Shown: piece by piece, positions 43,386-54,258 of the stretch | How the letters are laid out: the number at the start of each line of letters is the position of its first letter | How positions within the stretch are numbered: position 1 is the first letter of the stretch | Assembly: GCA_965263045.1 (NCBI GenBank) | Contig: CBDHGK010000041.1 | Coordinates: 6,405,550-6,469,549, forward strand | Length of the DNA stretch: 64,000 nt | Source of the DNA: G963664115 sp965263045 | GTDB lineage: Bacteria; Acidobacteriota; Terriglobia; 20CM-2-55-15 | Direction: 5' to 3' | Translations under genes and position numbers: made by a program | The notes under the pieces: generated by a model | Told to the model about the DNA's origin: nothing | Seen by the model: the letters and a program-made list of their open reading frames with translations, nothing else | Databases searched by the model: none

Positions 43386-45485
43386 CTACTGAACCTCAAA
43401 TGCCTCCGGGACGTTAAAGGTCAGAATCGCGTTCAGCGTCTTGTCGGTGACAATGACATTCTTGTTCTCAATGTCGAGTGCCACCCCGCGCCCGTCTTTC
43501 AGTGGCCCGTTCGGGCCGCCGATCATGAATCGGGCTGGAACTTCGCCATCGTCGTAGACGCTCCAGACACCGACATAGTCGAGGGCCTCGTGTCGACCGC
43601 CGCCGCTGACCCTGACGAAGATCATGCCGTTTTCCGAGTTGATGGCCATCAGGCCCGTACCCCGCCTGACCGGCTCCTGAGGTACAGAAATTACCCTGAG
43701 AGGTGGGGCCATGCCTGAAGCGGTACGCTCGTAAATGTGAAGTGCGGGACCTCCTGAAACAACCAGCACATCTCGAACCGGATCGATCGCCACACGGCCG
43801 GGCGTGTAGTCCAACTCCAGAATTCGGATTGGCGCGACGTCTCCATCCGCCTCCCTGGGAAAGACCAGCACCCGGTTGTCCCCGTGTCGGCCTGGAACAA
43901 AAATCTCCTCGTTGACCGGGTCGATGGCCAACGCATGCGTGTTCTTTAACTGAGTGCTGGGACCCATTATCGTTCGAATCGGGCCGACGTCTCCGTCTGC
44001 ACCGCCACTGAATGTGAGAATTGCAAAGGCAAAGAACTGAGGCACGACGATTTCATCGTGAATCGGGTCGTAGGCCATATCGTGCATGGTTCGGGTAAAC
44101 AGCGTATTCTGACCCGCGATTTCCCGTGTGGGTTCTGCTCCACCGTTCGCCAGCCTGGCGAATGCCGCTACCTGCGGATGGCCCACTCAGTTGGCGACCA
44201 GGAGTTCGTCCCGGTTCGAGTCGTAGGCTACCGTGTGCGCATTGCTCAGGATGGGCGAGGCAGCGTCGGCCGGCCCGCTACGGATCACCCTTTTCGGGGG
44301 GACATCCCCGTCTGCATCAAGTTCGAAGACGGTGGCGGAGTGACTCCCGAAGTTGGCCACCCAGAGCTCGTCGTTTTCCAGGTCGATAGTAATGCCGGTC
44401 GGATTCCTGATCATGGTCCGTGGGCCGCTGATCACCCTGACGGGAGCGACGTCCCCGCTGGCGTCTGTGCTGAACACCAGGACTGAGTGACCGGTGTCAT
44501 TGGCCACAAAGAGCTCCCCGCGATCCGGATGCACGACCAAGGACGTCGGCCAGTTCATCTCAGTCCGTGGACCCTCGATTACACGCAGGGGCGATTCGTT
44601 TCCCTGAGCGTCCTTCGCATAGACCGTGATGGAGGGAGGCTGAATGATTCCAGATCCTGGAAAGGCACGGGCCCGGCCGACCGGAAAATCGGACCGGTTG
44701 TGCCTGTCGTCGCCACCACCGCCTTCAGACAGGGGTGGCCGTTCATTGTACGTACCCCAGTTGGCAACAAAGATTTCACCCTGACGGGTGTCGAGGGCAA
44801 TTCCGTGAGGATCAGCCAGCCCGGTGGCGCTGCCCTGGAGGATTCGGATAGGGCTGTCCTCATCCTGGGCCAGTTTCTCAAACACGACCACAGCGTGATC
44901 GTCCTGAATTGTAAGAAACAGCTCCTGCTCGACTTCGTCGACCACCACTCCGAAGGTCGTGTGAGGAGTCCGTAACTTCCGCTTGGGCGCAACGTTCCCC
45001 TGAGCGTCCCGGCCAAAGACCGGCATCCAGTTCATCGTGTCGTTATTGATTCCGTAAATGTCTCCGCTTTCGGGATCCACATACACGCTACAGGCGTATT
45101 CGAGGAAGGTTTCCTCTCCCCCGATCATCCTCTTGGGTTCGGTCATGACTGCTTGTGGCGGAGTATTGGAAAGGCGGTCATAGACTACGAGATTGGACAC
45201 ATTCTCTTCAGCGATGATCACTTCGCCGCGGTCAGGATCGACCGCGATACCCGCGAAACCGAAGAAGTCGTCCCGGATTATGGCGATGGGCTCCCTCACC
45301 GCCACAGCTTCCCGGACCGCTTCGCTGGGGCGGGGTGGAGCCTGTGTCGTGGCGGTTCCCTGGACTTCGGGAGCGGCGGATGCACTATGGGACAGCATCA
45401 GGCCGGCTGAGCCCAGAATTGCCGGAATAACGAGTAGTAATACCATCGGTCGGAGCCACGATGGTGAGATCCTGGTAGCGAGCAC
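43386..45485 (-). CDS. Copy A of a six-member exported beta-propeller family with in-frame TGA (candidate selenoprotein)
   Basis: Read with TGA as an amino acid the product has 699 residues: signal peptide (SWLRPMVLLLVIPAILGSAG), then propeller repeats of 45-50 residues with [AS]-P-[IL]-R-V-I-x-G-P. The standard code splits it into 44187-45485 and 43386-44186. The TGA is codon 433 in ELLVAN-TGA-VGHPQVAAFARL; the flanking residues belong to one blade, as in other blades reading ELFVAND..HSVLVFSTDA. Apart from the TGA residue the only candidate redox residue is Cys132 (EYACSVYVDP), the single Cys in the protein. GTG start with AGGAGG at 9 nt. Most divergent copy; only copy on the minus strand, 62 nt after the substrate-binding protein gene and probably co-transcribed. 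Confidence 0.75.
44144..44189 (-). promoter_or_regulatory. In-frame TGA and SECIS-like hairpin, copy A
   Basis: TGA is at 44187-44189. The potential hairpin (44144-44180) has CGCAG/CTGGCG in the lower stem with one bulged G, and GCGG/TCGC around loop CAT. The lower stem has G-C where other copies have G-U or A-U, a compensating change. Weaker outer stem than copy B. Confidence 0.45.
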
Positions 45486-45547
45486 GAGTGTCTACCTCCT
45501 GTGTTGTGGTCGTGTGAGCACTGTTTCAGTAACGGTGATCACGACGT

Positions 45548-46594
45548 TCAGTAGATTATATTATCCTGTGCCAGTTCGTCGATCGTTTCAGCGAGCGGCT
45601 CCAGATCCACGACAGCGTCCAGGAGCAGACCCTCATCTGCCCCACCCAGCACCTTGGCCTCGTCCAGCATCGTCTGAAGGGCCTCGATCGGGATCATGCC
45701 ATCTTCGAGCAACGGCGTGTCCTGGTAACTCTCTCCTCTCGGATCGCGCGCGCCCTCCATCAGCGGTTGCATGATGGGTTGAAGGAAGTCGTCATTATTC
45801 TGCCAATCGTTGATCAGGCGGTAGGCCCGAATCATGCCTCTCAAGAAAGCTTTGACACCCTCTGGATTGTTTTCGACCAGCTCCCGGGTCGCAACGATGA
45901 CTCTCTCGGGGCGGCCCTCGGGATAGACTTCAGCCCAGTCGAGTAAGACATGATAGCCTTCCTGCTCAAGCTGGAGCGCGGCTTCGGGTCCAATGCTGCC
46001 GGCGTCGATTCGGCCCTCTCTCAGGGCCTCGGGCGCGAGGTTGGCCCGGCTGAGGTCGAGGACCCATTCCACATCGCTGTCGGGATCCAGTCCCTCAAGG
46101 CTCAGCCAGTACTCCAGGGCGACGGCGTTCTCGGCGATCCGTGTGGTCGTGCTCAACCGTTTTCCGCCAAGGTCGGCCACTGTCTGGATATCCGGGCCTG
46201 CCATTAGCTTGGCAAGCACGTTGCCCCCTTCCATCCATCCGCCAATCATCACCAGACCTTGATCCGGTGAAGCCTGGTTGAACAGGAGCCTGGGCCTGGC
46301 ATCCACGATGATGTCGATACCTTCGGCCTGCATTCTGGAGAGCATCTCACTACCATCGGTGATCTCGGGCTCGACTTCGTCAGGCCGAATCTCAACGTCA
46401 ATACCTTCAAAGAAGCCTTTTTCCCGTGCCACGACAGGCGCCAGGATGTGAAATGCGTGGTAGTGATTGCGGGAGACAACAATGGCATCCTGGACCTCAA
46501 CAACAGCCGGATCGCCGGGTGGGGTTGCGCAACCGGCGACGCAACATATGAGGAGCACCCAGGCGAAAACCGACCCCGAACCCCAGTTCCTCAT
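45548..46594 (-). CDS. ABC substrate-binding lipoprotein, NMT1/THI5-like
   Basis: The 348-residue protein has a lipobox (VAGCAT) and the periplasmic binding fold of the NitT/TauT/SsuA-THI5 group: VVAREKGFFEGIDVEIRPD, GSEMLSRMQAEGIDIIVDA, VADLGGKRLSTTTRIAENAV, ALREGRIDAGSIGPEAALQL, GVKAFLRGMIRAYRLINDW. Such proteins bind sulfonates, nitrate, pyrimidine precursors or aromatic acids for uptake. No ATPase or permease gene is in the window. AAGGAGG precedes ATG 46594. It lies upstream of copy A on the same strand and is divergent from copy B, so it may share its regulation with the TGA family. Confidence 0.8.
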   Translation of the reverse strand: MRNWGSGSVFAWVLLICCVAGCATPPGDPAVVEVQDAIVVSRNHYHAFHILAPVVAREKGFFEGIDVEIRPDEVEPEITDGSEMLSRMQAEGIDIIVDARPRLLFNQASPDQGLVMIGGWMEGGNVLAKLMAGPDIQTVADLGGKRLSTTTRIAENAVALEYWLSLEGLDPDSDVEWVLDLSRANLAPEALREGRIDAGSIGPEAALQLEQEGYHVLLDWAEVYPEGRPERVIVATRELVENNPEGVKAFLRGMIRAYRLINDWQNNDDFLQPIMQPLMEGARDPRGESYQDTPLLEDGMIPIEALQTMLDEAKVLGGADEGLLLDAVVDLEPLAETIDELAQDNIIY

Positions 46595-46698
46595 AAGAAC
46601 CTCCTTGATGCGACGCGAAAAGGTTTTGCTAAAAGTACCACTTCTTCCTATATTTGACCATCGGCGTCGCCCCCCCAAGTCGGATGTTGTGGGTTCGT

Positions 46699-46727
46699 TT
46701 CACTTCGATTACCGGCGCTAGGATCAT
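46699..46727 (+). promoter_or_regulatory. Promoter of copy B
   Basis: TTCACT, 17-nt spacer, GATCAT, followed by CGC. Spacer and sequence (TTCGATTACCGGCGCTAG) resemble those before copies D and F (TTGAT.ACCGG..GCT and similar). The start codon is 53 nt after the -10 box. Confidence 0.5.
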
Positions 46728-46779
46728 CGCGCCGAGTAACCCGGGTTCACCAGAGGTTTCTCGCATAGGAGGCTCAGCA

Positions 46780-48849
46780 ATGTCCAAGACTGCTCGCGAC
46801 CGGAATCGCCGGCGAATTCAGCTCATTCTAGCGGGCCTGACCGTTTGCCTGGCGCCGGTCATTCTGATCGATATCGGCGACTCGCCCGAAGTTGCGTATG
46901 CGGCCGGACCTGCGGCACAAGGCCAGGAGGACAGAACGCCGGTGGTGATCGAGCGGCCTCCAGTGCGTTTCATCAAGGATCCCAACCCTGCGTTCAGCGC
47001 TGTGGCCGTCGATTCCGAAAGCAACATGCTTGTCGTGGCGGACGAAAACCTGTTTCAGATCCTGGAGTACGACTCTCGGGAAAATACGCCGCCTCAAGCG
47101 CGTTTCACCGAACCCCGGCGGGTCATATCGGGACTCAACACGAAAGCCGAGATGATCTGCGGGCTCTATATCGACCCTGTGACCAAGGAAATCTACGCGC
47201 TCAACGGAGATACTCAAAACTGGATGCCGGTCTTTTCAACAGAGGCGCGCGGAAACGCGATTCCGAGTCGTGCGCTGCACGTTCCCGGCCACCCTTTCCA
47301 GATGGCGGTGGACGAGGAGAGGGGCGAAATCTTCATGACGATTCAGAGCCGGAACTCCATCTCGATCTACCGCAAGCAGGCGGATGGGGGAGAGCAGCCC
47401 CTGCGGACGATCGAGGGGAGCGATGTTCAGTTGGAGGACCCGCACGGACTCGCACTGGATACCCGGAACCGACTGATCTTTGTGAGCAATTTCGGGAACG
47501 GGCTCGTGGGAGAGTCCGCGCGGACGGGACGGTACGGAATATTTGAACCGCCGTCGATCACGGTGTATTCGATGGACGCTTCGGGAAACGCCGCACCCCT
47601 GCGGATCATCGAAGGTCCCGGCACGAGGATGAACTGGCCGGCTCATCTGGCGTTTCACGAAGAACGGCAGGAACTGTTCGTGGCCAACGATGCCGACAAT
47701 TCCATCCTCGTGTTCAGCGCAAGTGCCGCCGGCGACGCGGCACCCATTCGTGTGATCCAGGGCCCCAACACCGGAATCCAGCATCCTCCGGGAATCGCCC
47801 TCGACCCGATTCTGGATGAACTGTATGTGGCGAGCATGGGAACTCCCTCGGTCACAGTTTTCCCGGTGACCGCCAACGGAGATGTCTCGCCGACACGAAC
47901 GATTCGCGGAGCCCCCGTCGGAACCCAGAGCCTCATGATCGGCAATCCCGGCGCCGTCGGGTACGACACCCGGCGGGGAGAGATCCTGGTGCCAAACTGA
48001 GTGGCTCATCCGCAAATTGCGATGTTCGCCAGGTTGGCGGATGGCGGCGATGCCCCGATTCGAGCGCTATATGGTCAAGCCAGCAAACTGTCCCGAACCA
48101 TGCACGATATTCGCTACGACGCAGTAAATGACGAGATCGTCGTACCCGTGCCGTATTCCGAGTCCATTTTGACGTTTAGCGGAGATGCCGATGCGCAGGA
48201 AGCTCCCATTCGAATCATCCAGGGGCCCCAGACCGGATCGATCGGAAGCCGGCTTGACGTGGACCCTATTCACGATGAAATTTTCACGTATGCGGCCAAC
48301 ACTATAAAGGTCTATTCGAGGGAAGCCAACGGAGATTCTGCACCCATCCGGACTCTAGGAGGTCCGGACACCCAGCTGGAGCGGGTTTACGGGATCGCGG
48401 TGGATCCGGTCAACGATATTCTCGTTATCGGTTTGAACAGTGATTTCGGAACGACGGAGCCGAACGAGGACCCGGCGAACCTGGAGAAGGGCGCGATTCT
48501 GGTGTTTAATCGAACCGATAGCGGTAACACCCCTCCCCGCGCCGTCATCCGGGGACCGAATTCCGGCATTATCCGAATCAACCAGATGCAGACCTATCCG
48601 GATCGAAGGCTGATTGTGGTCGCGATGCCGGGGATTAAGGACGACATGGAGCCAGAGGGCGCCTTCGTGGGCGTCTGGAGCTACGATGACAACGGGGACA
48701 TTCCACCGATTTGGAAGATACCGATAGGTGAAACGACCCGGCTCAAGAAACCCTTTGGAGTGGTCTTGAATACCGAAGATCAGGAAGTGATCGTCTCCGA
48801 CATGCGCAATCAGGGTGTCCTGGTGTTTTCGGTGCCGGAAATCTTCTGA
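46780..48849 (+). CDS. Copy B of the TGA-containing beta-propeller family (candidate selenoprotein)
   Basis: AGGAGG lies 7 nt before ATG 46780. The full product would have 689 residues: signal peptide (RRIQLILAGLTVCLAPVILI), an N-terminal conserved segment (RFIKDPNPAFSAVAVDSESN, DENLFQILEYDSRENTPPQA), Cys127 (AEMICGLYIDP), then propeller repeats. The TGA is codon 407 at 47998-48000 in EILVPN-TGA-VAHPQIAMFA. The standard code gives 46780-48000 and a GTG-started 48001-48849. The real end is also a TGA, after SVPEIF, but without a hairpin of this type. No other Cys in the mature protein. Divergent from the substrate-binding protein gene. Confidence 0.8.
47998..48043 (+). promoter_or_regulatory. 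In-frame TGA and SECIS-like hairpin, copy B
   Basis: TGA at 47998-48000. Lower stem CATCCGC (48007-48013) pairs fully with GCGGATG (48037-48043), extended by AA/TT past one bulged G. Then an internal loop, and upper stem GCGA/TCGC around loop TGT (48023-48025). The apical loop begins 22 nt after the TGA and has G in its first two bases, as bacterial SECIS models ask. Best-formed of the six. Confidence 0.55.
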
Positions 48850-48886
48850 TTACGGATCGATATCGGAAACGACGCACGCTCATAGA

Positions 48887-48907
48887 GCCGCCGGGCCAAC
48901 CGGCGGC
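48887..48907 (+). terminator. Hairpin after copy B
   Basis: GCCGCCGG and CCGGCGGC form a perfect 8-bp stem with a 5-nt loop, 38 nt after the copy B stop. The rest of the gap to 49361 holds no gene; a weak promoter-like TTGCCG/GATAGA pair (49247-49274) may serve copy C. Confidence 0.5.
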
Positions 48908-49361
48908 GGGCGAACCCGGCGACATGCCCGACGGCGATGGGGCCAGGAACGTCATTCCTACCCCGCCCTCGGGTGCAGTTCCGATGCTGAAGCCCACACC
49001 CGGCCTCGGTGTGAGTCCCTGGCGTCCGTTTTTTTAGCCCCGTCTGACGTAGAGCCATTCCCCAGACCGGACCAATGGCCACGCCGTTCTCCCAGCGTGC
49101 GCCCGTCATCCCGACTCCACGGACCCTGCGTGTGGTTATGAACCGGAATCCTGTGCCACGAGTGGTGGGGAAATTCCGGCAGCAGATTCGCTGTGTGGTG
49201 TTGCCCGGCGAGACCTTCAAACCGATTGCCAGCGCCCAGCCCGAGCTTGCCGCTTGAACCCGCCGTTTGATAGAATTCAGCGTCAATATTAACGGGTTAG
49301 AACTGCGCATCAACGCAACAGGTTGACCGAAGGATCCGAAGACTCTCGGGGAGGCTGATTC

Positions 49362-51554
49362 ATGTCTACATTCTCTCGTCGTGCACCGAAAAAGGCCGTG
49401 TTGTTTTCTGCCGCACTGGCCCTGGCCGGTCTGGCAATGATCCTGGTGCCGTCCGATTCCGAGGCGGGTTCAGAGCCTGCAACACAGGGCGCGGGAGAGG
49501 CGCAACTCGTTTCCGTTCAGCCGCTTCCTGGAGGGCCCGGGGCGATTACCCTGATGTCGGCACTCGAGCAGCAGCGGGAAGCCCGTGCGGCCTCAGTGGC
49601 AGCGAGAAACGCTGCGACTGAAGATCACTCGCAGCTTCAGCCTGTTCGATGGATTCGCGACCCCTGGGCCGCCTTCAGTTCCATCGCGGTCGATCCGATC
49701 AATGATGAAGTCATCCTCACCGACGAAAACCTCTTCCAAATTATGGTCTACGATCGTACGGCCAACACGCCCCCTCAGGCGCGCTTTACAGAGCCGAAGC
49801 GAATTCTCGCGGGACTGAAGACGAAGATCGAATTTCAGTGTGGTCTCTACATTGACCCCCAGAACGGCGACATTTATGCGGTCAACAACGACACCGTAGA
49901 CACGCTGGTGATATTCGATCGAGACGCGAACGGCGACGTACCGCCGACGCGTGAACTGCACACGCCCCATGGGACCTTTGGAATCGCAGTGGATGAAGCC
50001 TCCGAAGAGATGTTTCTCACGATGCAGCACGACAGCGCCATGGTCGTATTCCGGAAATACGCCGAAACGGACGAATCGCCGCTCCGACTGCTGCAGGGCG
50101 ACCGAACCGGGCTTGCGGATCCTCACGGAATCGCTCTCGATGCCACGAATGGATGGGTATTCATCACCAACCACGGAGCAGTCAGTTCCCGAAGGCCACG
50201 ACCCGAAGGCTACTCGCCGACACGAGGGGACGGCAGGGGGAAACAGAACTGGCCGCTGGAGCGTCGGGATGCTATTCCGGGATCGGGCAGAAGCGAGCCT
50301 CCATCGATCGTTGTTCACAGCATGGACGCGGAGGGTGACGTCGCTCCGCTGCGTGTCATCCAGGGCCCCAATACTCAGTTCAACTGGCCCACAGGGATCG
50401 CCGTGGATGAGGCGCGCGGAGAACTCTACGTGGCCAACGACATCGACAGCTCCATTCTGGTCTTTAACGTCACCGACAGCGGCGATGTGGCGCCAAAGCG
50501 AGTAATCAGAGGTCCAAGGACAAACCTGGCAAACCCCACCGGCATATGGGTCGATCCGAAAAATGACGAGGTGTGGGCTGCGAACTTCATGAATCACTCG
50601 GCAACGGTGTACCCCTTGGGCTCGTCTGGCGACGTGCCGCCGCTGCGGGTGATTCGCAGCGGACCTGTGGATGCTCCGGCGCTGGACATCGGTAATCCCC
50701 ATCCCGTGGCCTACGACACTAAACGGGAGCAGATCCTGGTTCCAAACTGAGTGGCGCATCCGCAGATCGCGGTATTCGCCAGGTTGGCGGATCAGGGAGC
50801 ACAGCCGGTTCGAAAGATTGAAGGCCAGAAGACGATGCTTGGACGCACCATGCACGGCATCGCTTACGATGAAGTCCACGACGAATTTGTCGTTCCGCAG
50901 CAGTTTGCACAAGCAATCCTGACATTTGCGGGAGACGCAGACGGCGAGACCGCACCGGTGCGCGTCATTCAGGGATCTCTGTCGCAACTGTCGGCTCCCG
51001 ATCGCGTGGCGGTGGATGGGGTCAACGATGAGATCTACGTTCCGGAGCAGAATGTCCTTGTCTACGATCGCATGGCCGAAGGCGATGTCGCACCCAAACG
51101 CGTGATCGAGGTGCCGGGTCCCGGCGCCGGTGACGTTAAGATTGACCCCATCAATGACATGGTCATCGTCGCCTCCGGCGGAGGTGGAGGCGACCCGGAA
51201 AACAGTACCACTTTTCTGGTTTATGATCGCCTCGCCAGTGGCCCCGCCGAGCCGATCATGACGATCGCAGGTCCCCGCAGTATGGGCGGACCTTTCGCGA
51301 TCTATCCCGAAGGGAAACTTATTTTTGCGACGAACCGTCCCGTCGGGGAGACTCTGGCGGATCCGGTGTCTTATCTGGGCGTCTGGAGTTACGCAGAGAG
51401 CAGCGATGGTCCTCCGTTGTATACGATCGGGGGACCCGGCGGCATTTTCGAGATGCCGCGCGGAGTCACGCTCGACGTCAAGAACAAGAGCATCATCGTC
51501 AGTGACAAGAGGCTCAATTCGGTGCTGACATTCAGCATGCCCGAACTGTTCTGA
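49362..51554 (+). CDS. Copy C of the TGA-containing beta-propeller family (candidate selenoprotein)
   Basis: GGGGAGG precedes ATG 49362. The full product would have 730 residues, the longest copy because of an extended mature N-terminus (residues about 38-90, rich in Ala, Gln and Glu). Cys160 (EFQCGLYIDP) is the single Cys. The TGA is codon 463 (50748-50750) in QILVPN-TGA-VAHPQIAVFARLADQG. The standard code gives 49362-50750 and 50751-51554. It shares with copy A a long loop (SRRPRPEGYSPTRGDGRGKQ here) that B, D, E and F lack, so A and C form one subgroup. Ends TFSMPELF. Confidence 0.8.
50748..50793 (+). promoter_or_regulatory. In-frame TGA and SECIS-like hairpin, copy C
   Basis: TGA 50748-50750. 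ATCCGC/GCGGAT stem, internal loop, GCGG/TCGC around loop TAT. The G in the apical loop of copies B, D, E and F is missing here, and the outermost C has no partner. Confidence 0.4.
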
Positions 51555-51623
51555 CGCCGACACCTGTGGGTGTCAGAACAGTTCATGGCGAATTATCAAC
51601 AGTTCAGGTGCCTGGCATCCGCA

Positions 51624-51665
51624 GATCGGGTAGGCCGACCCGTCACCGGGCCGGCCTACCCGATC
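51624..51665 (+). terminator. Strong hairpin after copy C
   Basis: GATCGGGTAGGCCG and CGGCCTACCCGATC form a perfect 14-bp stem with a 14-nt loop, 70 nt after copy C and 35 nt before the copy D promoter. A smaller hairpin, GACACC/GGTGTC, lies at about 51559-51574. Confidence 0.6.
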
Positions 51666-51699
51666 GCAGCTACACATTCCGGTTCGAAGGCCTATAGGC

Positions 51700-51728
51700 T
51701 TGACTTTGATCACCGGGCCGCTGATAAT
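51700..51728 (+). promoter_or_regulatory. Promoter of copy D
   Basis: TTGACT (51700-51705), exact 17-nt spacer, GATAAT (51723-51728). Nearly the same bases occur before copy F and, with a slightly longer spacer, copy E. The start codon is 50 nt downstream. Confidence 0.65.
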
Positions 51729-51777
51729 CGCGCTAACTATAAATAAACATAGGGGTTTTCGCATTGGAGGTTCCGCA

Positions 51778-53814
51778 ATGATTCAAACTTTTGGCAGAGG
51801 AAAACGCTGGGGGCTTCGTCTCGCCCTGGCGGCCGTGATCGTTGTCCTGGGGTACGGAGTTTTGATCCCTTTGGGCCAGTTGCCCGACGGGCTCTTTGCC
51901 GAAACCGTGGCGGCTCAGAATCCGGAAGACCGGGTGCCGATCGTTCTCGAACGCGCTCCGAAGCGTTTCATCCGGGACCCCAATCCCGCGTTCGCCGCCG
52001 TGGCCGTCAATTCCGAGAACGACATGCTGGTGGTGGCCGACGAGAACCTCTTTCAGATCCTGGAGTACGGCTACCAGGAAAACACGCCGCCTCAAGCGCG
52101 GTTTTCGGAACCGCGCCGTATAATCTCGGGAACCAACACCCGGGCCGAGATGATGTGCGCGGTTTACATCGACCCGGAAACGCTCGACATCTACGTCCTG
52201 AACAACGACACGCAGACCTACTTGCCGGTGTTCGGGACCGACGCGCGGGGCAACGCGACCCCGGACCGCTACTTGAACAGTATCCGCGGGTTTTCCCTGG
52301 TCGTAGATGAACGAACCGACGAGATGTACGTCGTCAACCAGAGCAACGTCGTCTACGTTTACCGGAAGCAGGCCGAAGGCGACGAGGAGCCCCTTCGGGT
52401 GATCCGAGGCCCGGACACCGGGCTGGAGGATCCGCACGGGAGCGCTCTGGACACGGCCAACAACCTCCTTTTTGTCAGCAACTTTGGAAACGCTCACCTC
52501 ACCAATCCGGAGACGGGCGAAGAATACGGCAGCGACGAGGCCCCGTCGATCACGGTCTATCCGCTGAACGCGTCGGGCAACACCGAACCCATTCGGGTGA
52601 TCGAGGGACCGGACACACTGATGAATTGGCCCTCGCACCTCGCGTTCCATCAGGAACGGCAGGAGCTGTTCGTGGCCAACGACGCCGACAGCTCCATTCT
52701 CGTGTTCGACGCCTCGGCCACGGGCAACGTCGCACCGATCCGCGTCATCAAGGGACCCAACACCGGGATCCTGCATCCACCGGGAATCGCCCTGGATGAA
52801 AGAATGAACGAACTCTTCGTCGCCAACATGGGAACGCCTCAAGTGACGGTCTTTCCGGCGACGGCGAACGGGGACGTCGAGCCGGTGAGAGTCATCCGGG
52901 GTGCTCCGGTCGGGAGTAAGAGTCTCATGATCGGCAATCCCGGGGCTGTGGGCTACGACACCCTGCGGGGAGAGATCCTGGTGCCCAACTGAGTGGCCCA
53001 TCCGCAGATTGCGATGTTCGCCAGGTTGGCGGACGGAGGGGACACACCCACCCGGACACTCTATGGACAGCCCAGTCGCCTGTCGAGAACCATGCACGAC
53101 ATCCGCTACAACGCGGACGACGACGAGATCGTGGTACCGGTGCCGTATTCCCATGCCATCTTGACCTTTGCCGGGGATGCTAACGGGCAGGAAGAACCGA
53201 TCCGCGCGATCCAGGGGCCCCAGACCGGCGAGATCGGAAGCCGGCTGGACATAGATGTCATCCACAACGAAATCGTGACCTATGCCGATGACACGATTAA
53301 GATCTTCCCGCTTGGAGCCGACGGTGACGTGGCTTCCCTGCGCGTGATCGAAGGTCCCGACACGATGCTGAGAAACACCTACGGCATCGCCGTCGACCCG
53401 GTCAACGATGTGATCATCATCGGAATAAACCGCTATCAACGGGATACAGTAAACGGTGGCATCCTCATCTTCGACAGAACCGCCAGCGGCAATGTGCCGC
53501 CGGTCGGCGTCATTCAAGGCCCGAAATCCGAGATCATCCGGATCAACCAGATCCAGACCTATCCGGAGAGGGACCTGATTGTGGCCGCCATGCCCGGAAT
53601 CATCAACCAGATGGAACCGGAACAGGCGTTCGTTGGCGTGTGGAGCATCCACGACAACGGGGATATCCCGCCTCTATACAAGATTCCGATCGGTGAGACG
53701 ACCGGAATGAAGAAGCCCTTCGGCGTGGTCCTGAACAGAGCCGAGCGGGAAGTGATCGTCTCAGACATGCGGAATCAGGGGGTTCTGGTTTTCGACGCAC
53801 CGGAAATCTTCTGA
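51778..53814 (+). CDS. Copy D of the TGA-containing beta-propeller family (candidate selenoprotein)
   Basis: TTGGAGG precedes ATG 51778. The full product would have 678 residues: signal peptide (WGLRLALAAVIVVLGYGVLI), RFIRDPNPAFAAVAVNSEND, DENLFQILEYGYQENTPPQA, single Cys127 (AEMMCAVYIDP), propeller repeats such as ELFVANDADSSILVFDASAT. The TGA is codon 405 (52990-52992) in EILVPN-TGA-VAHPQIAMFA. The standard code gives 51778-52992 and 52993-53814. The C-terminal part has RTMHDIRYN and ends FDAPEIF. Codon choice is notably GC-rich compared with B. Confidence 0.8.
52990..53035 (+). promoter_or_regulatory. In-frame TGA and SECIS-like hairpin, copy D
   Basis: TGA 52990-52992. CATCCGC/GCGGACG stem with one A-C mismatch, AG/TT after a bulged G, upper stem GCGA/TCGC, loop TGT. 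Same in copies E and F. Confidence 0.45.
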
Positions 53815-53829
53815 GAACCGTACGCATTC

Positions 53830-53862
53830 GGCCGGCGGGCTTTGAACCGACAGCCGCCGGCC
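53830..53862 (+). terminator. Hairpin after copy D
   Basis: GGCCGGCGG and CCGCCGGCC form a perfect 9-bp stem with a 15-nt loop, 16 nt after the copy D stop. No gene is visible from here to 54258. Confidence 0.55.
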
Positions 53863-54169
53863 AAACCGGCGCCTGCCAGCGCCTGATGGTTTGGGCTGGC
53901 TCACTGTGTCCGACAACGGGACCGTGTGGGGTTCATGTGGTCCATCTGGCAGCGTCCAACCCGAAATCAGTGATCCACTCAAATTGGTACTGCCGATCTT
54001 GCCCGCTAGGGCCCTCAGCGGAGTACTTATAACAGTATCGTTCCTTGTCCAACGGCCGATCGCCGGTCTCCGATTCAGAGCCAGGTCCAGAAACGGACGT
54101 GACTATCCTGGGCGAATGACCCATCGCTTGCCAACCCTGTTTTGAGTTGTGAATCACAACGGATGTCCA

Positions 54170-54198
54170 TTGACATCAAACCTGTTTGAAGGGATCAT
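54170..54198 (+). promoter_or_regulatory. Promoter of the DLSGIW-like lipoprotein gene
   Basis: TTGACA (54170-54175), 17-nt spacer, GATCAT (54193-54198), the same -10 variant as before copy B. AGGAGA and ATG 54259 follow. Confidence 0.5.
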
Positions 54199-54258
54199 TC
54201 CCCGACAAGAAACTGACACGTTCATCGAAAGCGCTGTGTCGTAGAGGAGAACAATCGG

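Noticed and set aside
48001..48849. C-terminal parts of the TGA family as independent genes starting at GTG
   Set aside because: Not excluded, but no well-placed ribosome site lies before the GTG (the GGGGAGAG is about 20 nt away), no signal peptide follows, and the cut would split a propeller blade. Kept as the alternative explanation.
49593..51563. A 656-codon open frame on the minus strand across copy C (likewise 51733-53652 across D and 61219-62484 across F)
   Set aside because: These are antisense shadows of strongly biased GC-rich coding; they have no signal peptide, no ribosome site and Arg/His/Val-rich composition. The plus-strand genes are clearly real. It is notable that the antisense frames read through the TGA site, but this carries no evidence of coding.
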